DNA from: CAVREM01 sp963728825
Lineage (GTDB): Bacteria; Acidobacteriota; Vicinamibacteria; Vicinamibacterales; CAVVIG01
Direction of reading: 5' to 3'
Assembly: GCA_963728825.1 (NCBI GenBank)
Contig: CAVSLA010000005.1
Location: 62,001 to 126,000, forward strand
DNA: 64,000 nt
Shown here: piece after piece, positions 44,410 to 53,614 of the stretch
How the letters are laid out: every line of letters starts with the position of its first letter
Position numbering within the stretch: the stretch's first letter is position 1
Program-made: the position numbers and the translations under genes
Notes under the pieces: model-generated
Seen by the model: the letters and a program-made list of their open reading frames with translations, nothing else
Database searches by the model: none
Told to the model about the DNA's origin: nothing

Positions 44410-47081
44410 GAAGTAGCGGGATTGCTCTTCTCGGGATTGAGGTTGTGCGTCTTGATCGCCTGCTGGACGACCGCCGCGTCGATCTGGCCCTCGCGCGCCA
44501 GCGCCGCCAACGTGGCGACGATGACATAGCGGTAGTCGACCTCGAAGAACTCGCGCAGGCTGGCGCGGCTCTCACTGCGGCCGAACCCGTCGGTGCCGAG
44601 CGTCGTCAACGGACGCGGCAGCCAGCGATCGATCGAATCCGGCAGCGCTTTCACATAGTCTGACGCCGCGACCATCACGCCGGGTGCATCTTTGAGGCAC
44701 TGCGTGACGTACGGCAGCCGCGCCGGCACGCCGGGATGAAGCATGTTCCAGCGCTCGCACGCGTGACCGTCACGGTACAACTCTGAATAACTCGTGACGC
44801 TCCAGACGTCGGCGCCGACGTCGTATTTGCTCTCCAGGATTTCCTGCGCCTTGATGACTTCCGGCAGGATCGCCCCGCTGCCGAACAGCTGCGCCCGCGC
44901 CTTGCGATCCGGCGTCGTACTCGCGCGGTAGCGGTAAAGTCCCTTCAGGACGCCGTCTCGCACGCCGTCGGGCATCGGCGGCATGGCGTACTGCTCGTTC
45001 ATCACCGTCAGGTAGTAGAAGATGCTGTCGCGGTCGACGTACATCCGCCGGATGCCGTCCTCGATGATGATGGCGATCTCGTAGGCAAAGGCCGGATCGT
45101 AGGCCACGACATTCGGCACCGGATAGGCGAGCAGATGGCTGTTGCCGTCCTGATGCTGGAGACCTTCGCCGGCCAGCGTGGTCCGGCCGGCCGTCCCGCC
45201 GAGCATGAACCCGCGCGTCCGCGAATCCGCGGCCGCCCAGATCAGGTCGCCGATCCGCTGGAATCCGAACATCGAATAGAAGATGAAGAATGGGATGGTG
45301 TTGACGCCGTAGGTCGCGTAGGCCGTGCCGGCGGCGATGAACGACGACATCGATCCCGCTTCGTTGATCCCTTCTTCCAGAATCTGGCCGTCGGACGCCT
45401 CCTTGTAGTACAGGAGCGTGTCCATGTCGACCGGCTCGTAGACCTGCCCGGCATGCGAGTAGATGCCGACCTGGCGGAAGAGCGCTTCCATCCCGAAGGT
45501 GCGTGCCTCGTCGGGGACAATCGGCACGACCAGCTGGCCGAGCTCCTTGTCGCGCAGCAGCTTCGACAGCAGCCGCACGAACACCATGGTCGTCGATGCC
45601 TTCCGGCCATCGGTGCCGGAGAAGAACTCCTCGAACGGCTCCGCGGGAACGGACTTCAACGGCTCGCTGCGGGTCCTGCGGGTCGGGACGTAGCCCCCGA
45701 GGGACTCCCGGCGCTGACGCAGATAGCGGATTTCAATGCTGTCGTCGGCTGGCCGGTAGAACGGGGTCTTGCTGATCTCCGCGTCGGAAATCGGAATGCC
45801 GAAGCGGGTGCGGAAGGCCCGCAGCTCCTCTTCGTTCATCTTCTTCTGCTGATGGGTGATGTTCTTGCCCTCACCCGCTTCGCCGAGGCCGTATCCCTTG
45901 ATGGTGCGCGCGAGGATGACGGTCGGTGCCCCTTTGTGTTCGACAGCTGTCTTGTAGGCGTTGTAGACCTTCACCGGATCGTGGCCGCCGAGCGACATCT
46001 TCTTCAGCTGGTCGTCCGACAGGTGTTTGACCATTTCCAGGAGACGAGGATCGGCGCCCCAGAAGTGTTCGCGCACGTAGGCGCCCGACTCGACGGCGTA
46101 CTTCTGGTACTGGCCGTCGACGATTTCTCCCATCCGCTTGACGAGCAGTCCGTCGCGATCCTTGGCCAGCAGCGGATCCCACTCGCGGCCCCAGATCACC
46201 TTGATGACGTTCCACCCGGCGCCGCGGAACATCGCCTCGAGCTCCTGGATGATCTGACCGTTGCCGCGGACCGGCCCATCGAGCCGCTGCAGGTTGCAAT
46301 TGATGACGAAGATCAGGTTGTCGAGCTTTTCGCGGGCCGGCAGCGTGATGGCGCCGAGCGCCTCGGGCTCGTCGGTCTCGCCGTCGCCGATGAAGGCCCA
46401 GACCTTCGCCGCCGAATTCGGCTTCATCCCGCGATCTTCCAGGTAGCGCATGAACCGCGCCTGGTAGATCGCCATGATCGGGCCGAGGCCCATCGACACC
46501 GTCGGGTATTCCCAGAAGTCTGGCATCAGCCACGGGTGCGGGTAGGACGACAGGCCGCCGCCCTGGCGCAGCTCGCGGCGGAAGTTCTCGAGGTGCATTT
46601 CGTCGATGCGGCCCTCGAGATAGGCTCGCGCGTAGATCCCGGGCGCGGCGTGCCCCTGGAAGAAGATGATGTCGGCGTCAGGGCTTTCGTGGCCTCGGAA
46701 GAAGTGGTTGAAGCCCACTTCGTAAAGGGTCGCCGCCGACGCATAGGTCGAGATGTGGCCGCCAATGCCTTCTTCGGCCTTGTTGGCGCGCACGACCATC
46801 GCCGCGGCGTTCCAGCGCACCAGGCTCTTGATGCGGCGCTCGAGGTCTGGACTGCCCGGCATGAGCGCATGCTCGTCGGCGGGAATGGTGTTGATGTAAG
46901 GGGTGTTCGCGCTGAACGGGAGCTTGACGCCGTTTTCGGTGGCGTGCACCGTCAGGTCTTTCAGCAGACGGGCGACCTTGGCGGGTCCGCCGGTCTGCAG
47001 CACGTAGTCGAGGGAATCGAGCCACTCGCGTGTCTCGACGGCATCGAGCTCGGCGGCGTCTTTGGGGGCTATGTGTCTCAC
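44406..47081 (-). CDS. aceE: Pyruvate dehydrogenase E1 component, homodimeric
   Basis: An 891-residue thiamin-diphosphate enzyme that decarboxylates pyruvate and acetylates E2 lipoyl groups. The N-terminal half has the ThDP motif FIGDGETDEPEALGAITLPAREKLDNLIFVINCN and HAAPGIYARAYLEGR. The transketolase-like C-terminal domains contain QEGINEAG-type sequence (ILEEGINEAGSMSSFIAAGT) and RTTLAGEGLQHQDGNSHL. Length matches proteobacterial-type AceE, not the alpha/beta form. It leads the aceE-E2-E3 operon, and a GTG start at 47081 lies downstream of an AAAGGAC ribosome site. Divergent from the uracil-DNA glycosylase gene. Confidence 0.96.
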   Translation of the reverse strand: MRHIAPKDAAELDAVETREWLDSLDYVLQTGGPAKVARLLKDLTVHATENGVKLPFSANTPYINTIPADEHALMPGSPDLERRIKSLVRWNAAAMVVRANKAEEGIGGHISTYASAATLYEVGFNHFFRGHESPDADIIFFQGHAAPGIYARAYLEGRIDEMHLENFRRELRQGGGLSSYPHPWLMPDFWEYPTVSMGLGPIMAIYQARFMRYLEDRGMKPNSAAKVWAFIGDGETDEPEALGAITLPAREKLDNLIFVINCNLQRLDGPVRGNGQIIQELEAMFRGAGWNVIKVIWGREWDPLLAKDRDGLLVKRMGEIVDGQYQKYAVESGAYVREHFWGADPRLLEMVKHLSDDQLKKMSLGGHDPVKVYNAYKTAVEHKGAPTVILARTIKGYGLGEAGEGKNITHQQKKMNEEELRAFRTRFGIPISDAEISKTPFYRPADDSIEIRYLRQRRESLGGYVPTRRTRSEPLKSVPAEPFEEFFSGTDGRKASTTMVFVRLLSKLLRDKELGQLVVPIVPDEARTFGMEALFRQVGIYSHAGQVYEPVDMDTLLYYKEASDGQILEEGINEAGSMSSFIAAGTAYATYGVNTIPFFIFYSMFGFQRIGDLIWAAADSRTRGFMLGGTAGRTTLAGEGLQHQDGNSHLLAYPVPNVVAYDPAFAYEIAIIIEDGIRRMYVDRDSIFYYLTVMNEQYAMPPMPDGVRDGVLKGLYRYRASTTPDRKARAQLFGSGAILPEVIKAQEILESKYDVGADVWSVTSYSELYRDGHACERWNMLHPGVPARLPYVTQCLKDAPGVMVAASDYVKALPDSIDRWLPRPLTTLGTDGFGRSESRASLREFFEVDYRYVIVATLAALAREGQIDAAVVQQAIKTHNLNPEKSNPATS

Positions 47082-47178
47082 AGCAGAAGCTTGTCCTTTC
47101 GCCTCCCTAGCCTAAACTAGCCACAGTGTCGGCCGATCCGCGTGCCGCCTGTAGACAATCCCTCATTGTAACCTCGTC

Positions 47179-47892
47179 GTGAGAACGAACGACAAGCTCA
47201 TCGCCGTCCGTGAGGCCATCGTGTCGTGTGACCGGTGCACGCGGCTTCGCGACTACTGCCGGCAAATCGGCATCGAGAAGCGCCGCGCCTTCCGCGACGA
47301 GACCTACTGGGCCCGACCCGTGCCCGGCTTCGGCGATCCCCGCGCGCGGCTGCTGATCGTCGGCCTCGCACCGGCGGCGCACGGCGCGAACCGCACCGGC
47401 CGCGTCTTCACGGGCGACGGCATCGGCGGCTCCGGCGATTTCCTGATGGCGGCGCTGCATCACACGGGCTTTGCGAACCTGTCGACATCGCGCGATCCCG
47501 ACGATGGCCTCGAGCTGCGCGATGCGTTCATCGCCGCCGCCGTCCGCTGCGCTCCGCCGGATAACAAACCGACACCGGAAGAGATCGCGAATTGCCTGCC
47601 GCATCTCGACGCCGAGATCGCTGCCCTGCCCCGCATCCGCGTCGTCGTCGCCCTCGGCCGGATCGGTTTCGATGCGTATCTGCAGAGGCTCAAACTGCGT
47701 GGTCTCGTGATCCGGCCACGGCCTACCTTCGCGCACGGCTCGAGCGACGTTCTGCCGAACGGCCACACGCTCATTGGCTGCTATCACCCGAGTCGTCAGA
47801 ACACGAACACCGGAAAGCTCACTGCGCGGATGATGAATGACGTGTTCAAGCGCGCAGGAACATTGATTGAACTCCGGTGTCCAACTGATTAA
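47179..47892 (+). CDS. Family 5 uracil-DNA glycosylase (UdgB)
   Basis: A 237-residue iron-sulfur DNA repair enzyme that removes uracil and some deaminated purines. The N-terminal cluster ligands C18 and C21 are in IVSCDRCTRLRDYC, with two further cysteines later (VRCAPPDNK and ANCLP). Motif A reads GLAPAAHGANRTGRVFTGD, lacking the polar Asp/Asn of other families as expected for UDGb. Motif B is GCYHPSRQNTNTGKLT. Start GTG 47179. It is divergent from aceE with an ~97-bp spacer and followed by two REP-like palindromes. Confidence 0.9.
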   Translation: MRTNDKLIAVREAIVSCDRCTRLRDYCRQIGIEKRRAFRDETYWARPVPGFGDPRARLLIVGLAPAAHGANRTGRVFTGDGIGGSGDFLMAALHHTGFANLSTSRDPDDGLELRDAFIAAAVRCAPPDNKPTPEEIANCLPHLDAEIAALPRIRVVVALGRIGFDAYLQRLKLRGLVIRPRPTFAHGSSDVLPNGHTLIGCYHPSRQNTNTGKLTARMMNDVFKRAGTLIELRCPTD

Positions 47893-47916
47893 CGGCAGGC
47901 CTGCCCTCGATGATGT

Positions 47917-47985
47917 GCCGACCCTGACAGGGTCGGCCTACAGACGTCGCGCGTGTGTAGGCCGGGCTTTTCAGGCCCGGCATCT
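47917..47985. repeat. Pair of REP-like palindromes facing each other
   Basis: First element: TGCCGACCCTGACAGGGTCG then GCCTACAG (47928-47955 region). Second, inverted: TGTAGGCCGGGCTTTTCAGG then CCCGGCA (47956-47983). Both match the element at 41.45 kb, with the common tail CTACA next to the stem. Two REPs in opposite orientation form a BIME-like unit. They separate the glycosylase and TonB genes. Confidence 0.65.
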
Positions 47986-47996
47986 GGAGGGACTGT

Positions 47997-48722
47997 ATGC
48001 CGCGCGATCTGTTTCGTGATGTCGTTGCTCGTCCGCCGTCTGTCAAATCCCGCCGCTCGCCGATGCTGGTCATCTCGATCGTCGTGCATGCCGCCGTGTT
48101 GCTGGCGGTGCTGCTCGCTTCTGCAATAGCGCCTCACATCCTTCCGACGCCACGCGAAGTGCTGGCATTCTACGAACCGGCGCGCCTGGTGGACATCAAA
48201 CTGCCGCCTCCGCCGCCGTCGCCGCGTCAATTGATGCCGGCGCAGCCGAGCGCGCCATCTGTTTCGGTGAACGCCGCGCCGCTGGTACCGCCGTCGGACA
48301 TCACACCCGAAACATGGCTGCCGCCGCCCGTCACAACGAGTTCGGGAATCACCATGGGCGTGTCGGATGGGATCGGCACGGACATCGTCGGCGCACCGGA
48401 ACCGTTGCCGGCACCCGCTCCGACGGCGCCCGAGCGTCCGGTCCGGCTTCATGGCGGCATCATCGCTCCGGAGAAAACCGTCAACGTCCCGCCGATATAC
48501 CCCCAGATGGCGCGCGAGACGCGCACGGAGGGCATCGTCATCCTCGAGGCGGTGATCGATCACACCGGCCTCGTCACATCCGTGCGTGTGCTGCGCGGCC
48601 ATCCGCTGCTCGATCAGGCAGCCCTGGATGCGGTCCGCCAGTGGAAATTCACGCCGGCGCGCTTGAACAATGAACCGATTCCGGTCGTCATGACTGTGAC
48701 CGTACAGTTCAGGCTACAGTAG
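47997..48722 (+). CDS. TonB-family energy transducer
   Basis: A 241-residue inner-membrane protein linking proton motive force to outer-membrane receptors. It has a basic N-terminus, one helix at about 23-45 (MLVISIVVHAAVLLAVLLASAIA), a proline-rich linker (PPPPPSPRQLMP, PEPLPAPAPTAP) and the C-terminal TonB domain (PPIYPQMARETRTEGIVILEAVIDHTGLVTSV and AALDAVRQWKFTPARLN). GGAGGG 7-12 nt before the ATG is a good ribosome site. No ExbB/ExbD genes are nearby. Confidence 0.9.
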   Translation: MPRDLFRDVVARPPSVKSRRSPMLVISIVVHAAVLLAVLLASAIAPHILPTPREVLAFYEPARLVDIKLPPPPPSPRQLMPAQPSAPSVSVNAAPLVPPSDITPETWLPPPVTTSSGITMGVSDGIGTDIVGAPEPLPAPAPTAPERPVRLHGGIIAPEKTVNVPPIYPQMARETRTEGIVILEAVIDHTGLVTSVRVLRGHPLLDQAALDAVRQWKFTPARLNNEPIPVVMTVTVQFRLQ

Positions 48723-48727
48723 CCGGC

Positions 48728-49203
48728 GTGACCGATCCGCGTGGGCCGGGTGAGCGGTACTGGACTCTCGTCGAGCCACACTGGAAGCGAATCAGCATCT
48801 ACGACGGGGGGAGGCGTTCCTGCGCGAGTTCGAACGGACGCCAGAACCAGCCGCTCATCTGTTCGCCGCTCATTGGTGCCAGTCGGAAGTGTGCAACGGC
48901 GGCCTGCACCAGTTCTTCCTGAACAGCACCGGGGTCCTCGCACCGGAAGCGGCGGTTGCCTACGAACGCATCGGCATGACGGGCGTTGCCGCGGTCGTTC
49001 GCCGGGCGATCGAATTCTTCGAGCGCCCGTATCCACGGGATGAAGAAGTGAGAGGCGCCGCGCTTGCGGCCTATGCGGCGGCGCATGCCGAGGCGCGGGA
49101 TCCGTTCTCGGCCCTTGACGATGAGTTCTACGAGCTTCTCGATACCGAGCAAGGGGGTTGGGAACGAGCGGCGGATGCGTTCGCCGCGCAGCACGGCGGC
49201 TGA
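48728..49203 (+). CDS. DUF4375 (DMP19-like) protein, frameshift in a G run
   Basis: Reading from GTG 48728 gives ERYWTLVEPHWKRISIYDGG. At the run GGGGGGA (about 48806-48811) adding one G restores EAFLREFERTPEPAAHLFAAHWCQSEVCNGGLHQFFLNSTG, where SEVxNGGxxQFFxNSxG is the hallmark of DUF4375. It then runs through RIGMTGVAAVVRRAIEFF to YELLDTEQGGWERAAD. Without correction the protein is two fragments. Homopolymer length error is the likely cause, but phase variation is possible. Function of the family is unknown. Confidence 0.75.
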
Positions 49204-49261
49204 ACGCAGCATGGGAACGATTTTGCTGAACCGCAAGTTGAACCGCTAGCTACAGGCCAAA

Positions 49262-50060
49262 CTACGACGAGCGCTGCCAGCTCCCCACGAACGGGACTAT
49301 CAGGTCGGGACGATCGGTGATCAATCCGTCGAGGCCCCATGCCAGCAGCCTCCGCGCATCCTCTTCGCGATCGACGGTCCAGACCTGGACTCCCAGGCCT
49401 GCCGCATGCGCTTCGCGCACGAACCGCGGCGTGACGACTTGCGTGGCCTCGGCGCGTTCGGGAATTTGGTAGCCCTGGTAGGCCGGACGCCGGATCGGCC
49501 ACCGGCACCAGCTCCGGTAGAGAGCCCACCGGACCTCTACGCCCGAGGCGCTGGTCGCCAGCGACGGCGCGAGGCGCCGGACCTCGCGCAGGGCGCGCTG
49601 GCCGAACGACCCGAGGCAGACGCGGTCGTCGGCGCCTGCGGCACGCACCACGTCGACGACGGCCGCGGCGAACGCGGCCGAGTTGATCTTCATCTCGACG
49701 ATCACCCGGCAATCGCGATAGCGCGCCAACACATCGGCCAGCGTGGGAATCCCGATCCCGCGGCCGCGAAATGGATAGCCGTTCGCCGCGCCGAAACGAA
49801 AGCCCGCATCAGCTCCCGCCAGCTGCCGCGCATCGAGTGCGTCGACGTGACCGTGCTGGTCGGTCGTCCGGTCGAGCGTGCTGTCGTGCTGTACCACCAC
49901 CACGCCGTCGCGCGACGCGCGTACGTCGAGCTCGATGCCGTCGGCGCCAAGCCGAAGAGCCCGATTCGAACGCCTCGACGGTGTTTTCAGGCGCCAGCGC
50001 GGCGCCGCCGCGGTGCGCGAAGACCAGCGGACGATGCGATTCGAAAAAACGATGACGCAC
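49262..50060 (-). CDS. Glycerophosphodiester phosphodiesterase, one frameshift
   Basis: A GDPD TIM-barrel of about 265 residues that cleaves glycerophosphodiesters to glycerol-3-phosphate and alcohol. The start FAHRGGAALAPENTVEAFESG carries the catalytic HRG and PENT motifs. Near 49958 one extra G breaks the frame; corrected it continues ALRLGADGIELDVRASRDGVVVVQHDSTLDRTT with the metal site and second histidine, VEMKIN, VCLGSFGQRALREVR and VQVWTVDREEDARRLLAWGLDGLITDRPDL. GTG at 50060 starts it, 23 bp from the divergent AAA+ gene. Confidence 0.88.
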
Positions 50061-50083
50061 GGGACCCGGAGTACAATCCTGCC

Positions 50084-51580
50084 ATGGCGGACCCCATTCG
50101 TACCCTTGGTGAACTTCGACAGCGTGGGACCGGAACTCGGACGGTGAAACAGGAGGTCCGCGATAACCTGGTCCGCAAGCTCCATGCGGGCGAGACGCTG
50201 TTCCCGGGCATCATCGGTTATGACGAGACCGTGGTGCCGCAACTGGTCAACGCGATCCTCTCGCGCCACAATTTCATCCTGCTCGGCCTCCGCGGACAGG
50301 CGAAGAGCCGCATCCTGCGCAGCCTGACCGAGCTGCTCGACGAACAAATCGCGGTGGTGCCCGGCTGCGAGATCCACGACGATCCGCTTGCCCCGATCTG
50401 CGGCGCCTGCCGGGCCCGGGTCGCCACCGAAGGCGACCGCCTGCCGATCGGCTGGTTGCCTCGCGACGCGCGCTTCGTCGAGAAGCTGGCGACGCCCGAC
50501 GTGACGATTGCCGACATGGTCGGGGACATCGATCCCATCAAAGCAGCCCAGGCCGGCCTCAATCTCGCCGACGAGCTGACGATGCACTACGGCCTCCTGC
50601 CGCGAGCGAATCGCGGCATCTTTGCCATCAACGAGCTGCCCGACCTCGCCGGAAAAATCCAGGTCGGGTTGTTCAACATCCTTCAGGAGGGTGACGTCCA
50701 GATTAAGGGCTATCCGATCCGGCTGAGGCTGGACGTCATGCTCGTCTTCACGGCCAACCCGGAGGATTACACGGCGCGCGGCAAGATCATCACCCCGCTG
50801 AAAGATCGAATCGGGTCAGAGATCCGGACGCACTACCCCGCCACCCGGAACAATGCGATCGCGATTACCGCACAGGAAGCCTGGGTCGAGCGGACGGGCG
50901 ACTTGAAGGTCGAGATTCCCGCGTACGTCCGTGAGGTGGTCGAGGAAGTGGCGTTCCAGGCGCGCGCCGACCGCAAAATCGACAAGCGCTCGGGCGTCAG
51001 CCAGCGGCTGCCGATTACGACGCTCGAGCTGGTCGTTTCGAATGCCGAGCGGCGGGCGCTGGCCAACGGCGAGAAGGTCGTCGTCCCGCGCGTGACCGAT
51101 GTCTACGCCGCGCTGCCCTCGATTACCGGTAAGTTCGAGCTCGAGTACGAAGGCGAGCTGAAGGGGGCCGAAGCGGTCGCGCGCGAGCTGATTCGATCGG
51201 CGGTCGGCAATGTCTTCACCGGGATGTTCGATGGGATCGATACGCGAACGGTGACCGAGTGGTTCGACCTCGGCGGCACGTTGCCGCTGAGCGACACGAC
51301 GGCCGCGGCCGAGGTCGTGACCCTGACACGGGGCGTCCAGGGACTGCGCGAGCTCGCCGAGCGCAGCGGCCTGGCGGGCGGGGCGTCCGCCCCGGCGATG
51401 GCATCGGCGATCGACTTCGTCCTCGAAGGGCTTTACGCTCAGAAGAAGATCAGCCGCAGCGACGAGCGTGGCTACTCAGCCGGTGCCGAGTCCACGCCGC
51501 GCCGCCCGTCGCGCCGTGAAGAAGCGGCCATGGATGAGGAGATCCGCATTCCCGGTGGGAAGAAGAAGTATTACAACTAG
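50084..51580 (+). CDS. AAA+ ATPase of the MoxR/Mg-chelatase type
   Basis: A 498-residue ATPase. Walker A appears as GLRGQAKSR (about 68-76), Walker B/sensor parts as GIFAINELPDLAGKIQ and VMLVFTANPEDYTARGKII. An insertion near residue 100-118 has three cysteines (CEIHDDPLAPICGACRARV), possibly a zinc site not usual in MoxR proteins. The C-terminal part (SAIDFVLEGLYAQKKISR) is helical. ATG 50084 is chosen because the conserved domain starts there; the reading extends upstream in antisense of the GDPD gene. It abuts a VWA protein gene with no gap, the common MoxR-VWA chelatase-like pair that remodels or inserts metals into proteins. Confidence 0.82.
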   Translation: MADPIRTLGELRQRGTGTRTVKQEVRDNLVRKLHAGETLFPGIIGYDETVVPQLVNAILSRHNFILLGLRGQAKSRILRSLTELLDEQIAVVPGCEIHDDPLAPICGACRARVATEGDRLPIGWLPRDARFVEKLATPDVTIADMVGDIDPIKAAQAGLNLADELTMHYGLLPRANRGIFAINELPDLAGKIQVGLFNILQEGDVQIKGYPIRLRLDVMLVFTANPEDYTARGKIITPLKDRIGSEIRTHYPATRNNAIAITAQEAWVERTGDLKVEIPAYVREVVEEVAFQARADRKIDKRSGVSQRLPITTLELVVSNAERRALANGEKVVVPRVTDVYAALPSITGKFELEYEGELKGAEAVARELIRSAVGNVFTGMFDGIDTRTVTEWFDLGGTLPLSDTTAAAEVVTLTRGVQGLRELAERSGLAGGASAPAMASAIDFVLEGLYAQKKISRSDERGYSAGAESTPRRPSRREEAAMDEEIRIPGGKKKYYN

Positions 51581-52864
51581 ATGAAATACCGCTACAGCAA
51601 GTTCACCGGCGACCCGCTCGAGGAGCTGGACCTCGAGGATCTGGTGGCGAAGCTCTCGGACCTGCTGCTCTCGAGCGGGTTCGGCAACCCGTACGGGATG
51701 AGCGACGACGACCGCACCATGCAGGCGCTGCACGATGCCATCCTCGACGCGCTCTTCAACGGCGGGGTGCTGCCCGAGGAGACCATCGAGCGGCTGCTCG
51801 GAGATCCGGCCGATGGCGATCAGTCGGAGATGCGATCCAAGCTCGAGGAGCTGATCCAGCAGATCATCGAGCGCATGGGCGAGCAGGGCTATATCTCGAT
51901 GCCGCCGGATCTCGAAAGCGAGCGGCAGCGCCGCAGCGGACGCGGCCAGGGTCACGACCAGGGCCAGCCTGAGGCGCTGCACTTCGAGGTCACCGACAAG
52001 ACGCTCGACTTCCTCGGGTATCGTGCGCTGCGCGACCTGCTCGGGTCGCTTGGCAAGAGCAGCTTCGGACGCCACGATACCCGCGAGCAGGCGACCGGCG
52101 TGGAAACCACGGGCGCACCCAAGCCGTACGAGTTCGGCGATACGCTCAACCTCGATGCGGCCGCGACGCTGCTGAACGCCGCCACGCGCGCCGCCCGCAG
52201 CCCTGGCCCCGAGCCCCGGACGCCGGGCCGCCTGCATGTCAGGCACGAAGACCTGATGGTGGTGCAGGGCGAATATCAGAGCTCGTGCGCCACGGTGCTG
52301 ATGCTCGATTGCAGCCACAGCATGATTCTGTACGGCGAGGATCGCTTCACGCCCGCCAAACGCGTCGCGCTGGCGCTCGCCCAGCTCATCAAGAACCAGT
52401 ATCCGGGTGATGCGCTGAAGGTCGTGCTCTTCCACGACTCGGCCGAGGAAATTCCGCTGGCCGAGTTGGGGCGCGTCCGGGTCGGTCCGTATTACACCAA
52501 TACTCGCGAAGGGCTGCGCCTGGCGCGCCGGATACTCGACCGGCAGCGGAAAGACATGCGGCAGATCATCATGATCACGGACGGCAAGCCGTCCGCGCTC
52601 ACGCAGCCCGACGGCCGGATTTACAAGAACGCCTTCGGTCTCGATCCGTTCATCGTCGCTGAAACATGCGCCGAGGTTGCGGCCTGCCGGAAGAGCGGCA
52701 TCATGATCAACACGTTCATGCTGGCGCGCGACTACGATCTGGTGAGCTTCGTGCGGCGCGTCGCGGAGATCTGCAAGGGGAAAGCCTACTTTACGACGCC
52801 GTACACGCTCGGTCAGTACGTCCTGATGGACTACATGGACAAGAAGACGAAAACTATCCATTAG
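51581..52864 (+). CDS. VWA-domain protein, partner of the AAA+ ATPase
   Basis: A 427-residue cytosolic protein. The N-terminal 230 residues are charged and helical (SKFTGDPLEELDLEDLVAKLSD, IQQIIERMGEQGYISMPPDLESE). The VWA domain begins VLMLDCSHSMILYGEDRFTPAKR, with the metal-ion-dependent adhesion site DCSHS at 243-247, and continues IIMITDGKPSAL with the other MIDAS residue. It starts directly after the ATPase stop. Such pairs work like Mg-chelatase ChlI/ChlD or CbbQ/CbbO. The client here is unknown. Confidence 0.85.
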   Translation: MKYRYSKFTGDPLEELDLEDLVAKLSDLLLSSGFGNPYGMSDDDRTMQALHDAILDALFNGGVLPEETIERLLGDPADGDQSEMRSKLEELIQQIIERMGEQGYISMPPDLESERQRRSGRGQGHDQGQPEALHFEVTDKTLDFLGYRALRDLLGSLGKSSFGRHDTREQATGVETTGAPKPYEFGDTLNLDAAATLLNAATRAARSPGPEPRTPGRLHVRHEDLMVVQGEYQSSCATVLMLDCSHSMILYGEDRFTPAKRVALALAQLIKNQYPGDALKVVLFHDSAEEIPLAELGRVRVGPYYTNTREGLRLARRILDRQRKDMRQIIMITDGKPSALTQPDGRIYKNAFGLDPFIVAETCAEVAACRKSGIMINTFMLARDYDLVSFVRRVAEICKGKAYFTTPYTLGQYVLMDYMDKKTKTIH

Positions 52865-52960
52865 GGTGCCGGGGGCAAGGGGCCGGGGGCCGGGTGCATT
52901 GGGGCCGGGTGCATTGGTGCCGGGGGCTGGGCGCTCGGTGCCGGGTGCGGGCCACGAAAA
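52863..52960. repeat. GGTGCCGGG-type short tandem repeat
   Basis: The gap between the VWA gene and the LON-domain gene holds many imperfect copies of a 7-9 bp unit: GGTGCCGGG, GGGGCCGGG, GGTGCATT-GGGGCCGG, CGGTGCCGGGTGCGGG. The strong G/C strand bias and period distinguish it from coding DNA. The array ends just before the ATG at 52967. Confidence 0.8.
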
Positions 52961-52966
52961 CGAACT

Positions 52967-53614
52967 ATGTCGGATCTGCTGCCGATTTTTCCGTTACCGA
53001 ACGTCGTCCTGTTCCCGAACGTGTTTCTGCCGCTGCACATCTTCGAAGCGCGGTACCGGGAGATGATCGCCGACGCGGTGGCGAGCGATCGGGTGATCGG
53101 CATGGTGCTGCTGCGGCCCGGGTGGGAGCGCGACTACGAGGGGCGGCCGCCGGTCTATCCAATCGGCTGCAGCGGTGTGATCACGCACGTCGAGCGGCTG
53201 CAGGACGGGCGCTACAACATCGTGTTGCGCGGCCTCGAGCGGTTCAGGATCGTGGCCGAGGATCACGGCAAGAGCTATCGGCGCGCCGAGGTCGACCCAC
53301 TGGCCGAGCGCCAGCTCGGCCCGGACGACCGACAGATCGTCCGCAATGCCCGCAGCAAGCTCGAAGCCCTGCTGACCGCGACGCTGCGGCGCGCGCACGG
53401 GGAGGCGCATTCGCCCGATCTCAGCACCGCTGGCGCGATGGGTGATGAAGATCTGGTCAACGCGCTCGCCCAGTATCTCGAGTTCGATCCCCTCGAACGC
53501 CAGGCGCTGCTCGAGCACGACAGCCTGCGGACGCGGGTCGAATCGCTCATCGAGCTGCTGGAGATGAAGATTCTCATCGCACGGACGCCCGGGCTGTCGA
53601 ACGTCGCGCACTAG
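52967..53614 (+). CDS. LON N-terminal substrate-binding domain protein
   Basis: A 215-residue stand-alone LON (PUA-like) domain protein without the ATPase or protease parts. The start is LLPIFPLPNVVLFPNVFLPLHIFEARYREMIADAV, with IGMVLLRPGWERDYEG and PIGCSGVITHVERLQDGRYNIVLRGLERFRI, followed by a helical tail. Related short proteins are often listed as peptidase S16 although they lack the catalytic Ser-Lys. It may bind degradation substrates or act as an adaptor. Its stop overlaps the next start (TAGTG). Confidence 0.87.
   Translation: MSDLLPIFPLPNVVLFPNVFLPLHIFEARYREMIADAVASDRVIGMVLLRPGWERDYEGRPPVYPIGCSGVITHVERLQDGRYNIVLRGLERFRIVAEDHGKSYRRAEVDPLAERQLGPDDRQIVRNARSKLEALLTATLRRAHGEAHSPDLSTAGAMGDEDLVNALAQYLEFDPLERQALLEHDSLRTRVESLIELLEMKILIARTPGLSNVAH

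Noticed and set aside
45135..47120. 661-codon plus-strand frame antisense to aceE
   Set aside because: The minus-strand gene is an unambiguous pyruvate dehydrogenase; the antisense frame has no features.
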